DNA of 64,000 nt from Alphaproteobacteria bacterium (GTDB lineage: Bacteria; Pseudomonadota; Alphaproteobacteria; Micropepsales; Micropepsaceae). The position numbers and the translations under genes are program-made. This document shows, one piece after another, positions 49,973 to 60,996 of the stretch (the stretch's first letter is position 1; each line of letters starts with the position of its first letter). The notes beneath the pieces are model-generated. The model was not told the origin of the DNA. It did not search any database and saw only the letters and a list, made by a program, of their open reading frames with translations. The stretch lies in contig JAFKEW010000046.1 of assembly GCA_017308375.1 (NCBI GenBank), positions 1 to 64,000 of the forward strand, written 5' to 3'.

Positions 49973-51625
49973 TCAGGAAAGCGCGCCGTCGCGCGCGAGT
50001 GAGAGATAGCGTGTGCGATTGATGTCGGCGGGGTTGTCGATCCAGCCTTTGACGCTTTTCGCCACCAGCCCGCGCGACGCGCCGAAATAGACGGGTGCCA
50101 CCGCCACATCGTCCAGCATCACCTGTTCCGCCTGCTCCAGAAGAATGGCGCGCTGCATGGTTTCGCGCGCCCGGTCGGATTGCGCGATCAGGTTGTCAAA
50201 GCGCGGGTTCGAATAGCGGCCATAGTTCACATCGTGCGATGACGTTTCACAGATGTGGAGATAGTTCCGCGCATCGCGGTAATCGGCGACCCATCCTGCC
50301 CAGGCGACGCTGAAATCCTGTTTGCGCAATCGCGTGTAGTGCGCGCTGTCTTCGGCGGCGAGAAGCTTGGCCTCCGCGCCGATATTTTCCCACATCGCCT
50401 GAAGGGCGGCGGCAACCAGCTTCGCATCCGTCTGCGCCGGGAAGGAAAATTCGAATTTCAGGGGTTTTCCGGGGCCGAAGCCCGCCTCGGCCAGAAGCGC
50501 CCTGGCTTTTGCAATGCGTTCGGCCATTGCCATGTTGCGGAATTTGATCTGCGCGCGCGCCGGGTATCCCGGCATATGCGGCGGCACCAATGCGTAAGCC
50601 GGCCGTTCGCCCGCGTGCATCACGCGGCGCGCGATGATGTCGCGATCGACCGCCATCGACAGCGCGGTGCGGACGCGCACATCGTCAAACGGTTTGCGGG
50701 TGAAATTGAACAGCGCATATTGGGTCAGGATGAAGGGGGCGAGGTGAAGGGCTTCCGGCATGTTCACCCTCAGCCAGGCGATCTCCTGCGACGGCACGCT
50801 GTTGTTGATGTCCAGTTCGCCGGCGCGGAAGCGTTTCAGCGCGGTGGCGAAATCGGGGACGGGATGATACAGCACCCGCTCGATCGCGACCTTTTCCGCT
50901 TCATAGAAATGCGGATTTTTGATCAGCTCCACCTGGCTGTTCGGCACCCAGGCCTTCAGCGTGTAAGCCCCGTTGGTGGCGATGTTTGCGGGCGCCGTCC
51001 ACGCATCGCCATACTTCTCCACGATGTGGCGCGGCACCGCGAAGCTGACGAAATGCGTCAGCAGGTAACGCAGGTATGGCACCTGATATTCGAAATCGAT
51101 CCGCACCACCCGTGGCCCGCGGGCGTGAATGCCGAGTTTCTCCACCGCCATTTCGCCCCCATGCACGGCCTTCGCGTTTTTCACGGGGTAGAGGATGCTC
51201 GCATATTGCGAGCCCGTTTTTGGCGATAGCGCGCGGCGGAAGGAATAGACGAAATCGTCCGCGCTCACCGGCGTGCCGTCCGACCATTTGTGATCGCGCA
51301 AGGTGAAGGTGTAGCGGGTGCCGTCCGCGTTCTGCACAAAGTTTCGCGCCGCGCCCTGCACAGCATCGCCGGCCGCGTTCTCCGTCATCAGGCCGATGAA
51401 CATGTCGCCGATGATGTTGGCTTCGTAAGGTGTGGTGGCCCGATGCGGGTCCAGTGTCTCAGGCTCGGCCGCGTTGCCGCGATGCAGCGTCTTGCTGTCC
51501 GCGGGCGCCGGCTTCGCCTCGGTTTTGGCCGCGCGGCGAAAGGCGAAAACGGATGTCCCGGCGATTGTCAGGGCGCCCGCACCGATCAGGCCGCGCCGTG
51601 TCCATTTCAGTCGCCGTTCATTCAT
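49973..51625 (-). CDS. Peptide ABC transporter substrate-binding protein (OppA-like), Tat-type signal
   Basis: A 550-residue second OppA-like protein. Its leader (RRLKWTRRGLIGAGALTIAG) has a twin-arginine followed by a moderately hydrophobic segment, suggesting Tat export, in contrast to its lipoprotein paralogue. Mature motifs include NAAEPETLDPHRATTPYEAN, GTRYTFTLRDHKWSDGTPVS and AWAGWVADYRDARNYLH. I chose the ATG at 51625 because AGAGAG lies 8-9 bases upstream; an ATG at 51634 directly abuts that sequence. It is transcribed together with the paralogue (23 bp gap). Confidence 0.88.
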   Translation of the reverse strand: MNERRLKWTRRGLIGAGALTIAGTSVFAFRRAAKTEAKPAPADSKTLHRGNAAEPETLDPHRATTPYEANIIGDMFIGLMTENAAGDAVQGAARNFVQNADGTRYTFTLRDHKWSDGTPVSADDFVYSFRRALSPKTGSQYASILYPVKNAKAVHGGEMAVEKLGIHARGPRVVRIDFEYQVPYLRYLLTHFVSFAVPRHIVEKYGDAWTAPANIATNGAYTLKAWVPNSQVELIKNPHFYEAEKVAIERVLYHPVPDFATALKRFRAGELDINNSVPSQEIAWLRVNMPEALHLAPFILTQYALFNFTRKPFDDVRVRTALSMAVDRDIIARRVMHAGERPAYALVPPHMPGYPARAQIKFRNMAMAERIAKARALLAEAGFGPGKPLKFEFSFPAQTDAKLVAAALQAMWENIGAEAKLLAAEDSAHYTRLRKQDFSVAWAGWVADYRDARNYLHICETSSHDVNYGRYSNPRFDNLIAQSDRARETMQRAILLEQAEQVMLDDVAVAPVYFGASRGLVAKSVKGWIDNPADINRTRYLSLARDGALS

Positions 51626-51809
51626 TCGTGTCATCTCTCTGGCTTCCGCTGCGGGCAGAAGGTTTCCGGGCTGCCGGGCCGGTGAATTTTCGCGCTCTGC
51701 TTGCCCCGCGGGCTCCGCCAAGCCATATCATATTCGTGCGCGCCGGGGACCTTAGAAACGGGTTCCGCCCGGCCTTTCAAGCCGCATTGCAAAAGGGGAT
51801 GAACACCTG

Positions 51810-52409
51810 ATGAACCGGACCTTTCTGCTGGCTTTGTCACTGGGCGTTTTCCTTGGGCCGGCGGCCGCTTCTGCCGGCCCGCGTGACGATGTGCTGCAGG
51901 CTTTGGGCAAATGTGCGGCCATCGCCGAATCATCGGCGCGGCTTTCCTGCTATGATGGGCTTGCCCCCCAGTTGAGGGCCGCCCTGGCCACCGCACCGGC
52001 CCGGTTTTCCGGCGCGCCGTCGCTGGAACAGCAGAAATCCTGGTTCGGCTTCAGTCTGGACAGCCTGTTCGGCGGTGGCGAAGCGCCGCAATCGACGCCG
52101 GCGCAGTTTGGCGGCGAACGGGTGCCGGAAGCGGCCAAACCGGCCGAAACGGCGGCGCCCGCCCCGCCGCCGCGGCTGGACAGCATCACGGCCAAGCTCA
52201 GCGAATACGCCAAGACGCCGTTCGGAAAATTCATCGTCTTTCTCGACAATGGCCAGGTCTGGCGCCAGCTTCAGGGCGATTCGGGCGAGGCGCGCTTCCG
52301 CCGCACCGCGACGGACAACACCGTCACGATCAGCCGCGCGATTTTCGGCAGTTACACGCTGAAGCTGAACGACAGCAATAAAACCTACAAGGTGGAACGG
52401 CTGAAATAA
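51810..52409 (+). CDS. Exported protein with VasI-like N-terminal motif
   Basis: A 199-residue exported protein (signal peptide NRTFLLALSLGVFLGPAAASA). The start of the mature part, KCAAIAESSARLSCYDGLA, matches the C-x-x-I-x-x-x-x-x-R-L-x-C-Y-D pattern found in VasI-like and other proteobacterial periplasmic proteins; the two cysteines probably form a disulfide. The C-terminal half is strand-rich (FGKFIVFLDNGQVWRQLQGD, ending KTYKVERLK). No T6SS genes are near, so a T6SS role is not implied. It lies on the opposite strand between the opp binding-protein genes and the opp ATPase gene. Confidence 0.7.
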   Translation: MNRTFLLALSLGVFLGPAAASAGPRDDVLQALGKCAAIAESSARLSCYDGLAPQLRAALATAPARFSGAPSLEQQKSWFGFSLDSLFGGGEAPQSTPAQFGGERVPEAAKPAETAAPAPPPRLDSITAKLSEYAKTPFGKFIVFLDNGQVWRQLQGDSGEARFRRTATDNTVTISRAIFGSYTLKLNDSNKTYKVERLK

Positions 52410-52434
52410 CGTCCGCCGAAATAACGTCTGCCAC

Positions 52435-54267
<1,833 letters not shown>

Positions 54268-54268
54268 T

Positions 54269-55207
54269 TCAGCGGTCCTTCGGGTCCAGCGCGTCGCGAA
54301 GCCCGTCGCCGATGAAGTTGAAGCAGAACAGCGTCACCGCCATGAACAGGGCCGGAAAGATCAGCATCCACGGGGCGGTCACCATCTGGTTCGCCCCTTC
54401 GGAGATCAGTACGCCCCAGCTTGTCAGCGGCTCGCGAATGCCAAGACCGAGGAAGGAGAGAAAGCTCTCCGCCAGAATGACGGAGGGGATGGTCAGCGTG
54501 ACATAGATGATCACCGGCCCGATCACGTTCGGAATGATGTGGCGGGTGATGATGCCGAAACGGCTGACACCGGCGGCGTGTGCGGCCTCGATGAATTCCT
54601 TCTGTTTGATGGAAAGCGTCTGCCCGCGCACGATCCGCGCCATGGTCAGCCATTCCACCGCGCCGATGGCGACAAACAGAAGGATGAAATTGCGGTTGAA
54701 TATCACCATCAGGATGATGACGAAAAAGATGAAGGGCAGGGAGTAGAGCACATCCACCACCCGCATCATCAGGTTGTCGGTCGTCCCGCCGATGAAGCCC
54801 GCGGTGGCGCCATAAATCACCCCGATCACCAGGCTGACGAATGTTGCCACCAGCCCCACGGCCAGCGATACCCGCGCGCCATAAAGCGTGCGCACGAACA
54901 GGTCGCGCCCCACGGGGTCGGTGCCGAACCAGTGCGTGCCGCCGGCATGGCACAGCACGTCGGGGTCGGGCCACCAATTGGGCGCACACGACACCACGCT
55001 GTAATCGATAGCATCGAAGGGATATTGCGAAAGCGCGGGCGCGAATATCGCCATCAATGCGATGACGGTCAGGATCACGATGCTGGCCAGCGCCGCCTTG
55101 TTCTGGAACAGCCGCCGCCTTGCGTCTACCCACAGGCTGCGGCCGCGCACGGTCTGCGCCTCGATCATGGCCTGTGTGTTGGCGGTGGATCCGGTCGCGA
55201 TCATCAA
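54269..55207 (-). CDS. Oligopeptide ABC transporter permease, OppC-type
   Basis: A 312-residue permease. A cytoplasmic N terminus with [20 protein letters not shown] leads to a first helix, and after the periplasmic insert ([20 protein letters not shown]) come five more helices with the EAA loop [20 protein letters not shown]. The OppC N-terminal domain is present. It overlaps the OppB gene by 4 bp and pairs with it to form the channel. Confidence 0.93.
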   Translation of the reverse strand: MMIATGSTANTQAMIEAQTVRGRSLWVDARRRLFQNKAALASIVILTVIALMAIFAPALSQYPFDAIDYSVVSCAPNWWPDPDVLCHAGGTHWFGTDPVGRDLFVRTLYGARVSLAVGLVATFVSLVIGVIYGATAGFIGGTTDNLMMRVVDVLYSLPFIFFVIILMVIFNRNFILLFVAIGAVEWLTMARIVRGQTLSIKQKEFIEAAHAAGVSRFGIITRHIIPNVIGPVIIYVTLTIPSVILAESFLSFLGLGIREPLTSWGVLISEGANQMVTAPWMLIFPALFMAVTLFCFNFIGDGLRDALDPKDR

Positions 55208-56148
55208 TCGTACCTCACCCGCGGGTCCAGCACGGCATAAAGCAGGTCGGCGATCAGGTTCAGCACGACAATCAGCACCGCGTAGACAATCACCACCCCC
55301 AGAACCAGGGTGTAGTCGCGGTTCAGCGCGCCATTGACGAAGTAGCGCCCGATTCCCGGCAGGCCGAAAATCGTCTCCACGATTAGCGATCCGGTCAGAA
55401 GGGCGGCAATCGCGGGCCCGAGATAGCTGACCAGCGGCAGCAATCCCGCGCGCAGCGCATGGCGGATGACGACCATATGGCCGGGCAGGCCCTTGGCGCG
55501 CGCGGTGCGGACATAGTTGGAATGCAGCACTTCCACCATGTTGCCGCGCACCAGCCGCGCGACAATCGCGATCTGCGGCAGCGCCAGCACGAAGACCGGC
55601 AGGATCATGTTCTGGAAGGCGCCGTTGTTCCAGCCCGCAACCGGCAGGGTTACGTCATAGCCGAACAGGTTCAGGCCGTAGACTCCGAAGATCATGGTCA
55701 GGATCGGCGCGGTCACGAAGGTGGGTATGGTGATGCCGATCATCGCAATCGTCATCACGCCGTAATCGGCCGCGCGGTTCTGGTAAAGTGCGGCGAGAAC
55801 GCCCAGCAACACACCGAAGAAAATCGCCAGCACCATGGCGCTCAGGCCAAGCTTCGCGCTGACCGGCACGCCTTCGGCCAGCAATTCGTTGACCGTGAAA
55901 TCCCGGTTCTTGAACGACGGGCCAAGGTCGAAATGGGCCAGCCGTTCCAGGTAGAGCCCGTATTGCACGTAAAGCGGCTTGTCGAGGTTGTAGGCCTTCT
56001 CGATGTTGTGCTCGATCTCGGGCGGCAGGGCGCGCTGACTGTCGAACGGGCCGCCCGGCGCCAGCCGCATCATGAAAAAGGCCAGTGTGATGATGATGAA
56101 TATGGTGGGAATCGCGCCCAGCACACGCTTGATGGCGTAAGACAGCAT
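55204..56148 (-). CDS. Oligopeptide ABC transporter permease, OppB-type
   Basis: A 314-residue permease starting with the OppB hallmark LSYAIKRVLGAIPTIFIIITL, then a periplasmic loop, five further helices, and the EAA loop YVRTARAKGLPGHMVVIRH near 225-245. The end, [19 protein letters not shown], is typical. It is the first gene of the opp permease-ATPase operon (OppB, OppC, OppDF), with binding proteins following on the same strand after an inserted opposite-strand gene. Confidence 0.93.
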   Translation of the reverse strand: MLSYAIKRVLGAIPTIFIIITLAFFMMRLAPGGPFDSQRALPPEIEHNIEKAYNLDKPLYVQYGLYLERLAHFDLGPSFKNRDFTVNELLAEGVPVSAKLGLSAMVLAIFFGVLLGVLAALYQNRAADYGVMTIAMIGITIPTFVTAPILTMIFGVYGLNLFGYDVTLPVAGWNNGAFQNMILPVFVLALPQIAIVARLVRGNMVEVLHSNYVRTARAKGLPGHMVVIRHALRAGLLPLVSYLGPAIAALLTGSLIVETIFGLPGIGRYFVNGALNRDYTLVLGVVIVYAVLIVVLNLIADLLYAVLDPRVRYD

Positions 56149-56392
56149 CGATGCCCGGTAGCCCCACCCTGTCCCCGCTCGGGACTTGAAACAACCTTCA
56201 CGAGCGCCGGACCCAAGTCAATGCGCTGTGCGCCGGATACGATATTTCTATACGAACATTTCTTAAAAGCGCGCGTGGCGGTAACTTCCAGCCATGAACC
56301 TTATGGCACCCGCCGTGCCGGAGGGGGCTTGTCTCCCGCCGTATCCTTCATGATTCGTGCAAGCTGCGGCCCAGAATGCGGCAATCTCCGGT

Positions 56393-57511
56393 TCAGGGTT
56401 TGTGGGCGGTGTCTTCCTTGTCGCACCAGGCCTGCCAGAGCGGTGCGATCCGGGCCGCATTCGCGTGCCACCACGCGTCGTCGATGCGGAAGGCGGTTTT
56501 GAAGTTTTCCGGCGCCGTCGGCAGATAGGGCCGCATGGCGATTTTCAGATCCGGGTTTTCACCCACCAGTGGAAGGGCCGAACGGCGTGCCGGCCCATAA
56601 GGAACCCACGCCGCCATTCGGGCGAGTTGCGGCGCCCCGGTCGCAAAGCGAATGAAGTCCTTCGCCATTGCCTGACGCGGACTGCCTTTCGGGATCGCGA
56701 AGACATCGAATTCATAAAGCTGCCGGTCCCAGATGGGGGCGATCTGATCTCCCGCCATCGCGGCGTCGAAGACGGTGCCGTTCAACATGGTGGTCATGCG
56801 CACCTGGCCGCTTTGCAGCAGGTTGCGGGGTTCGGCGGGGCTATTCCACCACACGATCGCACCGCGGATCGTGTCCAGTTTCGCGAACGCGCGCGCGACG
56901 CCTTGCGGCGTTTGCAATGTGCGGTAGACCGCATCCGGCGCCACGCCGTCGGCCAGAAGCGCCAGTTCCAGATTGAATTTCGCGGCTCTGCGCGACAGGC
57001 CGCGCGGCCCCGGAAAGCGTGCGGTATCGAAGAAATCCGCAAGCGTGGCGGGCTTCGGTTCGCCGAAACGGTCAGCCCGATAGGCGATGATCTGGCTGTA
57101 GACGATGCTTCCGATCCAGCAGGGGCCGATGGCGCCTGGCACGAAATCCTCTTTGGCCGGTTTTCCCTGGGGACTCTCTGCCAGAATCGCTGGATCGAAT
57201 TTTTCCAGAAGGCCGCTATCGCATGCCGCCACCGCATCGGGCAGCTCAAGGTCCACCACATTCCAGGCATAATGCCCGCTCTCGACCTGGCGTTTCAGCG
57301 CACCCAGCCCGCCGTCATGATCGGCAATGCGCACCGTTGCCCGATGCGTTTCCATATAGGGGCGGAACATCGCGTTGGCCTGGGCGCGGCCGTAAGGCCC
57401 TGCCCATGTCGCCACATTAAGAACGGGCGGCGGCTGGCTCATCCACCACAGCAAGGCGGCAGCCGAAAGAAAAATCACAAGCCCCGCCAACATGAAAACG
57501 CGCCAGTTCAT
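56393..57511 (-). CDS. PotD-like extracellular solute-binding protein
   Basis: A 372-residue type 2 binding protein resembling polyamine-binding PotD/PotF. The N-terminal hydrophobic segment is long (VFMLAGLVIFLSAAALLWWM) and lacks a clear cleavage site, so it may stay as a membrane anchor. Binding-fold sequence includes LNVATWAGPYGRAQANAMF, WNVVDLELPDAVAACDSGLL and CWIGSIVYSQIIAYRAD, with WWNSPAEPRNLLQSGQVRM near the hinge. No polyamine permease or ATPase is adjacent. Its start overlaps the end of asmA by 4 bp, an odd pairing that suggests co-translation. Confidence 0.8.
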   Translation of the reverse strand: MNWRVFMLAGLVIFLSAAALLWWMSQPPPVLNVATWAGPYGRAQANAMFRPYMETHRATVRIADHDGGLGALKRQVESGHYAWNVVDLELPDAVAACDSGLLEKFDPAILAESPQGKPAKEDFVPGAIGPCWIGSIVYSQIIAYRADRFGEPKPATLADFFDTARFPGPRGLSRRAAKFNLELALLADGVAPDAVYRTLQTPQGVARAFAKLDTIRGAIVWWNSPAEPRNLLQSGQVRMTTMLNGTVFDAAMAGDQIAPIWDRQLYEFDVFAIPKGSPRQAMAKDFIRFATGAPQLARMAAWVPYGPARRSALPLVGENPDLKIAMRPYLPTAPENFKTAFRIDDAWWHANAARIAPLWQAWCDKEDTAHKP

Positions 57512-59349
57512 GGGCCGGGTTTTGCGTCATGCGTCCGTGGTTCGGGGGTATAACGAAGGCTGCTCCACGGCCCGCCGATGCGATAGGGCTGGGCAAAATC
57601 GGCGATGTCGTTGCGGGGCCGTTCATCCATGACGAGCCGCGTGCGCGAACGGATGCCAAGGTCGATGGTCCGTGTGCCAAGGCCGATATGCCCTTCGCCC
57701 TTGATCTCGGTCACGCCGCTCGACAACTGCAGATCGTCCGTGGTCAGCACGCCGCGTGCAATCGAAAACGATGCCCCCATGGTGTCGAACGGTGTGATGG
57801 CGGCGGACCAGTTCGCGGGCGCTGCCGGGCCGAAATGGATCATCCGCCCCATCGCTTCCAGATCGCTGCCGGTCACCCGGCCGTTGCGCAGCAGGACGGT
57901 ACCGCGCCCGGAAATGGCGGCCATGGTTTGCGCCCGGCTGGCACCGGCGGTGCTGGATTCGAAATTCAGCGTCATGGTGCCGTCCAGTCCGCCGGCATCC
58001 AGCGCATCGCGCAGGAACGGTTTGGCCGCCACGCCCGAAAGTGCCACGCGGCCGCGATAGGCGGGAACCTTTCCGTTTGTGTCGATACGCAGTTCCGCCG
58101 TGCCGCGCCCGCCATAAAGCGACAGGGCGGGGAAACGCACATTCAGCACCGAATCTTTCAGCGTGGCATCGAAGGCCGCCTTGTCGATGGTCACGCCTTC
58201 GAACGACAGCGGCCCGGATTCCACATGCAGATCCGCCGCGAACAGTTTGAGCAGCGAAAGGTTCACCGGCACGGTGTTCCAGCCGTCGTGGGCGGGCCGT
58301 GCCTTCGCGCCCGGCGGCGTGACATAGGGGTCGAGCACGGCGTGGTCGAGTGTCAGCCGGCCGTGGATCACCGGCACCGCCTCGTGGGCGTCGATCACCA
58401 TGTCGCCCTGCAGGGTCGATTCATCCAGCGCCATGGTCAGTTTCGACAGCGCGATCATCCAGCCGTCGAAATGCAGTTGCGCTTCGATCGACAATGGCTC
58501 CAGTCCGCCGCCCGGCGGCAGCCTGTGTCCGCGCCACGCCGCCAGCCGCCGCAAGGACGGCGTGTTCAGTTTCAGCCGCCCCACCGCCGGGCCGTTCAGC
58601 ATCATCGCGCCCTTGAAACTCGCCTGCAGCAGATCGGATGTGATGGAGAGATCGACCGGCGTCGATTTCCCCACCAGAAGCGCGCCCGGTGCGGGAAGCC
58701 GCACGTCGAAGGCGATATGCTCCGCCCCCTGGCGCAGCGTGCCGTCCAGCGTCAGCGCGCGGCCGAGCCAGACAAGCGTCGCATCCACGTCCTCGATTGC
58801 GGCGTGGGTCTGCCAATGGGCGTTGTCATAATAGACCCGGCCATCTTCGATCTTCACTTGCGCGACCGATGTCCGCATCCAGCCGAAGGCGGAATCGCCC
58901 GCGTGATTGCGCGCGCCTTCCAGTTGCCAGTTGGGTTTGCCGTCGCGGTCCACCCTCAGGTGAATCACCGGCCGCTCCATCGCCACATTGGAAAGCGCGA
59001 TCCGCCCGGTGAACAGCGGCCAGAACTGGGCGGTGATGTGCAGATTACCGATCTCGGCCAGCGGCGGTCCGACTGCGCCCTTCCGGGTGGCCAGCCGCAC
59101 GTCTTCGGCCTGGATTCCCGGCTCAGGCAACAGGGTCAGGCTCATCGGCCCTGCAATGGTCACCGGCCGCCCCATGGCACGGCTCAATTCCGCCTCCACC
59201 TGTCCCCGCCAGGCCGACGCGGGAACTAGGAACGGCGCTGCCAGCACCAGAATCAGCACGGCCGCGGCGGCGATCAGCAGGTTTCGGAAAAGTGGAGTCA
59301 TGCGATGGCGTGGGCTGGCTGCAGGCAATGATAATACAGTCCCTGTCAT
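57508..59349 (-). CDS. AsmA-family protein
   Basis: A 613-residue protein anchored by one N-terminal helix (LLIAAAAVLILVLAAPFLVP) followed by the AsmA domain: SRAMGRPVTIAGPMSLTLLP near 50-70, long repeated beta-strand segments, and the C-terminal AsmA_2 portion with GRVTGSDLEAMGRMIHFG and a closing IDLGIRSRTRLVMDERP. AsmA-like proteins are thought to bridge the periplasm for phospholipid transport. The start at 59349 has a GGGG element; an ATG at 59301 fits the usual family N terminus and is the alternative. Confidence 0.87.
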   Translation of the reverse strand: MTGTVLSLPAASPRHRMTPLFRNLLIAAAAVLILVLAAPFLVPASAWRGQVEAELSRAMGRPVTIAGPMSLTLLPEPGIQAEDVRLATRKGAVGPPLAEIGNLHITAQFWPLFTGRIALSNVAMERPVIHLRVDRDGKPNWQLEGARNHAGDSAFGWMRTSVAQVKIEDGRVYYDNAHWQTHAAIEDVDATLVWLGRALTLDGTLRQGAEHIAFDVRLPAPGALLVGKSTPVDLSITSDLLQASFKGAMMLNGPAVGRLKLNTPSLRRLAAWRGHRLPPGGGLEPLSIEAQLHFDGWMIALSKLTMALDESTLQGDMVIDAHEAVPVIHGRLTLDHAVLDPYVTPPGAKARPAHDGWNTVPVNLSLLKLFAADLHVESGPLSFEGVTIDKAAFDATLKDSVLNVRFPALSLYGGRGTAELRIDTNGKVPAYRGRVALSGVAAKPFLRDALDAGGLDGTMTLNFESSTAGASRAQTMAAISGRGTVLLRNGRVTGSDLEAMGRMIHFGPAAPANWSAAITPFDTMGASFSIARGVLTTDDLQLSSGVTEIKGEGHIGLGTRTIDLGIRSRTRLVMDERPRNDIADFAQPYRIGGPWSSLRYTPEPRTHDAKPGP

Positions 59350-59465
59350 GATGCCCCGCCCTGTATTTGGCCGGCTTGCATTTGGGGGTTGGGCCTCATA
59401 GGGTCCGGCCCGCTTGGACGGCTGTTTTCGCTGGCGGCTGTTTCAAGGATAGCGGGCTTGGATGT

Positions 59466-59542
59466 GCAGCTGTAGCTCAGTTGGTTAGAGCGTCGGATTG
59501 TGGCTCCGAAGGTCGGTGGTTCGAGTCCACCCAGCTGTACCA
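59466..59542 (+). tRNA. tRNA-His (anticodon GTG)
   Basis: 77 nt with encoded CCA. Acceptor GCAGCTG/CAGCTGT (first pair G-U), D-stem GCTC/GAGC, anticodon arm TCGGA-TTGTGGC-TCCGA with GTG, T-arm GGTGG-TTCGAGT-CCACC. The discriminator base is A73 and the base before G1 is T, so the usual G-1:C73 pair is absent. Confidence 0.97.
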
Positions 59543-59601
59543 CGTCCCCATCCGCTTTACCCGCCTTTTTCCCGTCCTCCATCCAGGTCCTCCCCAAGAG
59601 G

Positions 59602-59645
59602 AATGCCGTGCACCGCTGATACACGCAGGGGGACGCGGCATTTTT
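59602..59645 (+). terminator. Possible terminator downstream of tRNA-His
   Basis: A 9-bp stem with one G-U pair (AATGCCGTG at 59602-59610 with CGCGGCATT at 59634-59642), a 23-nt loop, and a T-run to 59645. It lies about 60 bp after the tRNA end. Confidence 0.5.
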
Positions 59646-59816
59646 GGGGCCGGGAATAGCAAGAATGGTAGTTTGGCCGGTTGTGCTTGCACCCGGCAGA
59701 GTGTCTCCGTTGCAAGATGGCCTTGCATCGGGGCGTCATCTTTTATGTAGATCAGTGGTGGCGAAGACGCGATGGTTCGCCTGCGGGGGAAGATGAGTGT
59801 GGGGGAGGAGAGCGGG

Positions 59817-60518
59817 ATGGCACAAGGGCAGGATCAGAATTTGACTTATGACGAAGTGGTCGTGGGGCGGCGCAGCACCCGCGGTTTCCTGCCGGATGCG
59901 ATCCCGAAAGCGGTTATCCGCGAGATTCTGGAAATCGCAATGCGGGCACCTTCGGCGTTTAACACCCAGCCCTGGCATTTCTATGTCGTTTCCGGCGCGC
60001 CGCTCGATCGTATCCGGGATGGTAATACCGAACGCAATCTGGCCGGTGTGCCGCCGTCCCGCGAGATTCGCGGTCATGGTGAATATGCCGGGGAACACCG
60101 GGCCCGGCAGATAGACGTCGCAAAACAGCTTTTCGGCGCCATGGGTATCGCGCGGCACGACCTGGAAAAGCGAAAGGATTGGGTGCTTCGCGGGTTTCGC
60201 CAGTTCGATGCGCCGGTCTCCATCGTCATCACCTATGACCGGTCCATACATGGCGGCGATGCCGGCCCCTTTGATTGCGGCGCCGTTGCGAATGCGCTGG
60301 TCAACGCGGCCTGGGCGCGCGGGATCGGGTGCGTCATCAACAGTCAGGGCATCATGCAGTCGCCGGTGGTCCGCGAACATGCCGGCATTCCGGACGATCA
60401 GGTGATCATGATCTGCATTGCCATGGGATATCCCGACGATGCGTTTCCGGCGAACGCCGTCGTTTCAAATCGCAAACCGGTCGACGAGGCGGCGGTTTTC
60501 GTCGGGTTTGAAGACTGA
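59817..60518 (+). CDS. Nitroreductase family protein
   Basis: A 233-residue FMN-dependent nitroreductase-fold enzyme. It starts with the classic RRSTRGFLPDAIPKAVIREIL (FMN-phosphate binding), then MRAPSAFNTQPWHFYVVSG near 45-63, a mid-region with DRSIHGGDAGPFDCGAVANA, and the C-terminal AMGYPDDAFPANAVVSNRKP with the FMN-contacting R-K. It reduces nitro, quinone or enone groups using NAD(P)H. The ATG at 59817, with GGAGGAG upstream, is preferred over the longer frame from 59772. It converges on the Lrp pair, 22 bp away. Confidence 0.92.
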   Translation: MAQGQDQNLTYDEVVVGRRSTRGFLPDAIPKAVIREILEIAMRAPSAFNTQPWHFYVVSGAPLDRIRDGNTERNLAGVPPSREIRGHGEYAGEHRARQIDVAKQLFGAMGIARHDLEKRKDWVLRGFRQFDAPVSIVITYDRSIHGGDAGPFDCGAVANALVNAAWARGIGCVINSQGIMQSPVVREHAGIPDDQVIMICIAMGYPDDAFPANAVVSNRKPVDEAAVFVGFED

Positions 60519-60540
60519 CGGCACCAGATGATGCGTGCTT

Positions 60541-60996
60541 TCAGCGGATACGCGCGAGATCGTAGCGGTGTTTGTAGGCCGAGATCAGCTCGAACGCATC
60601 GACATGCAGAACCCCGTCTATCGGGGTGATCCGGTTCTGGATGATGTCGGCCAGATCGTCACGGTTGTGGCTGTTGACCATCGCGATCAGATTGTGTTCG
60701 CCCAGCGTGATGCCGACGAATGCCGCGCTTTCCAGCCTGGCAATGGCTTCCGCCGCCTTGCGCAGCTTGGGTGCCGCCACGATAATCTGCAGATAGCAGC
60801 TGAATGTCAGCCCGATGCGTGCGGCATCCACCACCGCCCCCAGCCGGATGGCCTTGGTCTCCTGCAGGCGCTTCAGCCGCTGGCGCACGGTGCCTTCGGA
60901 CAGGTTCAACTGGCGGGCGACTTCCCGGTTGCTCATCCGGCCATCCGTCTGCAACAGCCGGATAATCGCTTCGTCGGTTTCGTCGGTCTCGATCAT
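60541..60996 (-). CDS. Lrp/AsnC-family transcriptional regulator, second of pair
   Basis: A 151-residue regulator: N-terminal winged helix-turn-helix (DEAIIRLLQTDGRMSNREVA then LNLSEGTVRQRLKRLQ) and C-terminal RAM domain (CYLQIIVAAPKLRKAAEAI, GEHNLIAMVNSHNRDDLADI). Its start overlaps the end of the other Lrp gene by 4 bp, so the two proteins are co-translated and may form mixed oligomers. Effector unknown; the divergent lipocalin/dikinase operon is the obvious target. Confidence 0.93.
   Translation of the reverse strand: MIETDETDEAIIRLLQTDGRMSNREVARQLNLSEGTVRQRLKRLQETKAIRLGAVVDAARIGLTFSCYLQIIVAAPKLRKAAEAIARLESAAFVGITLGEHNLIAMVNSHNRDDLADIIQNRITPIDGVLHVDAFELISAYKHRYDLARIR

Noticed and set aside
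51810..52409. Evidence of a type VI secretion system
   Set aside because: Only the short VasI-like cysteine motif is shared and no T6SS genes are present in the window.
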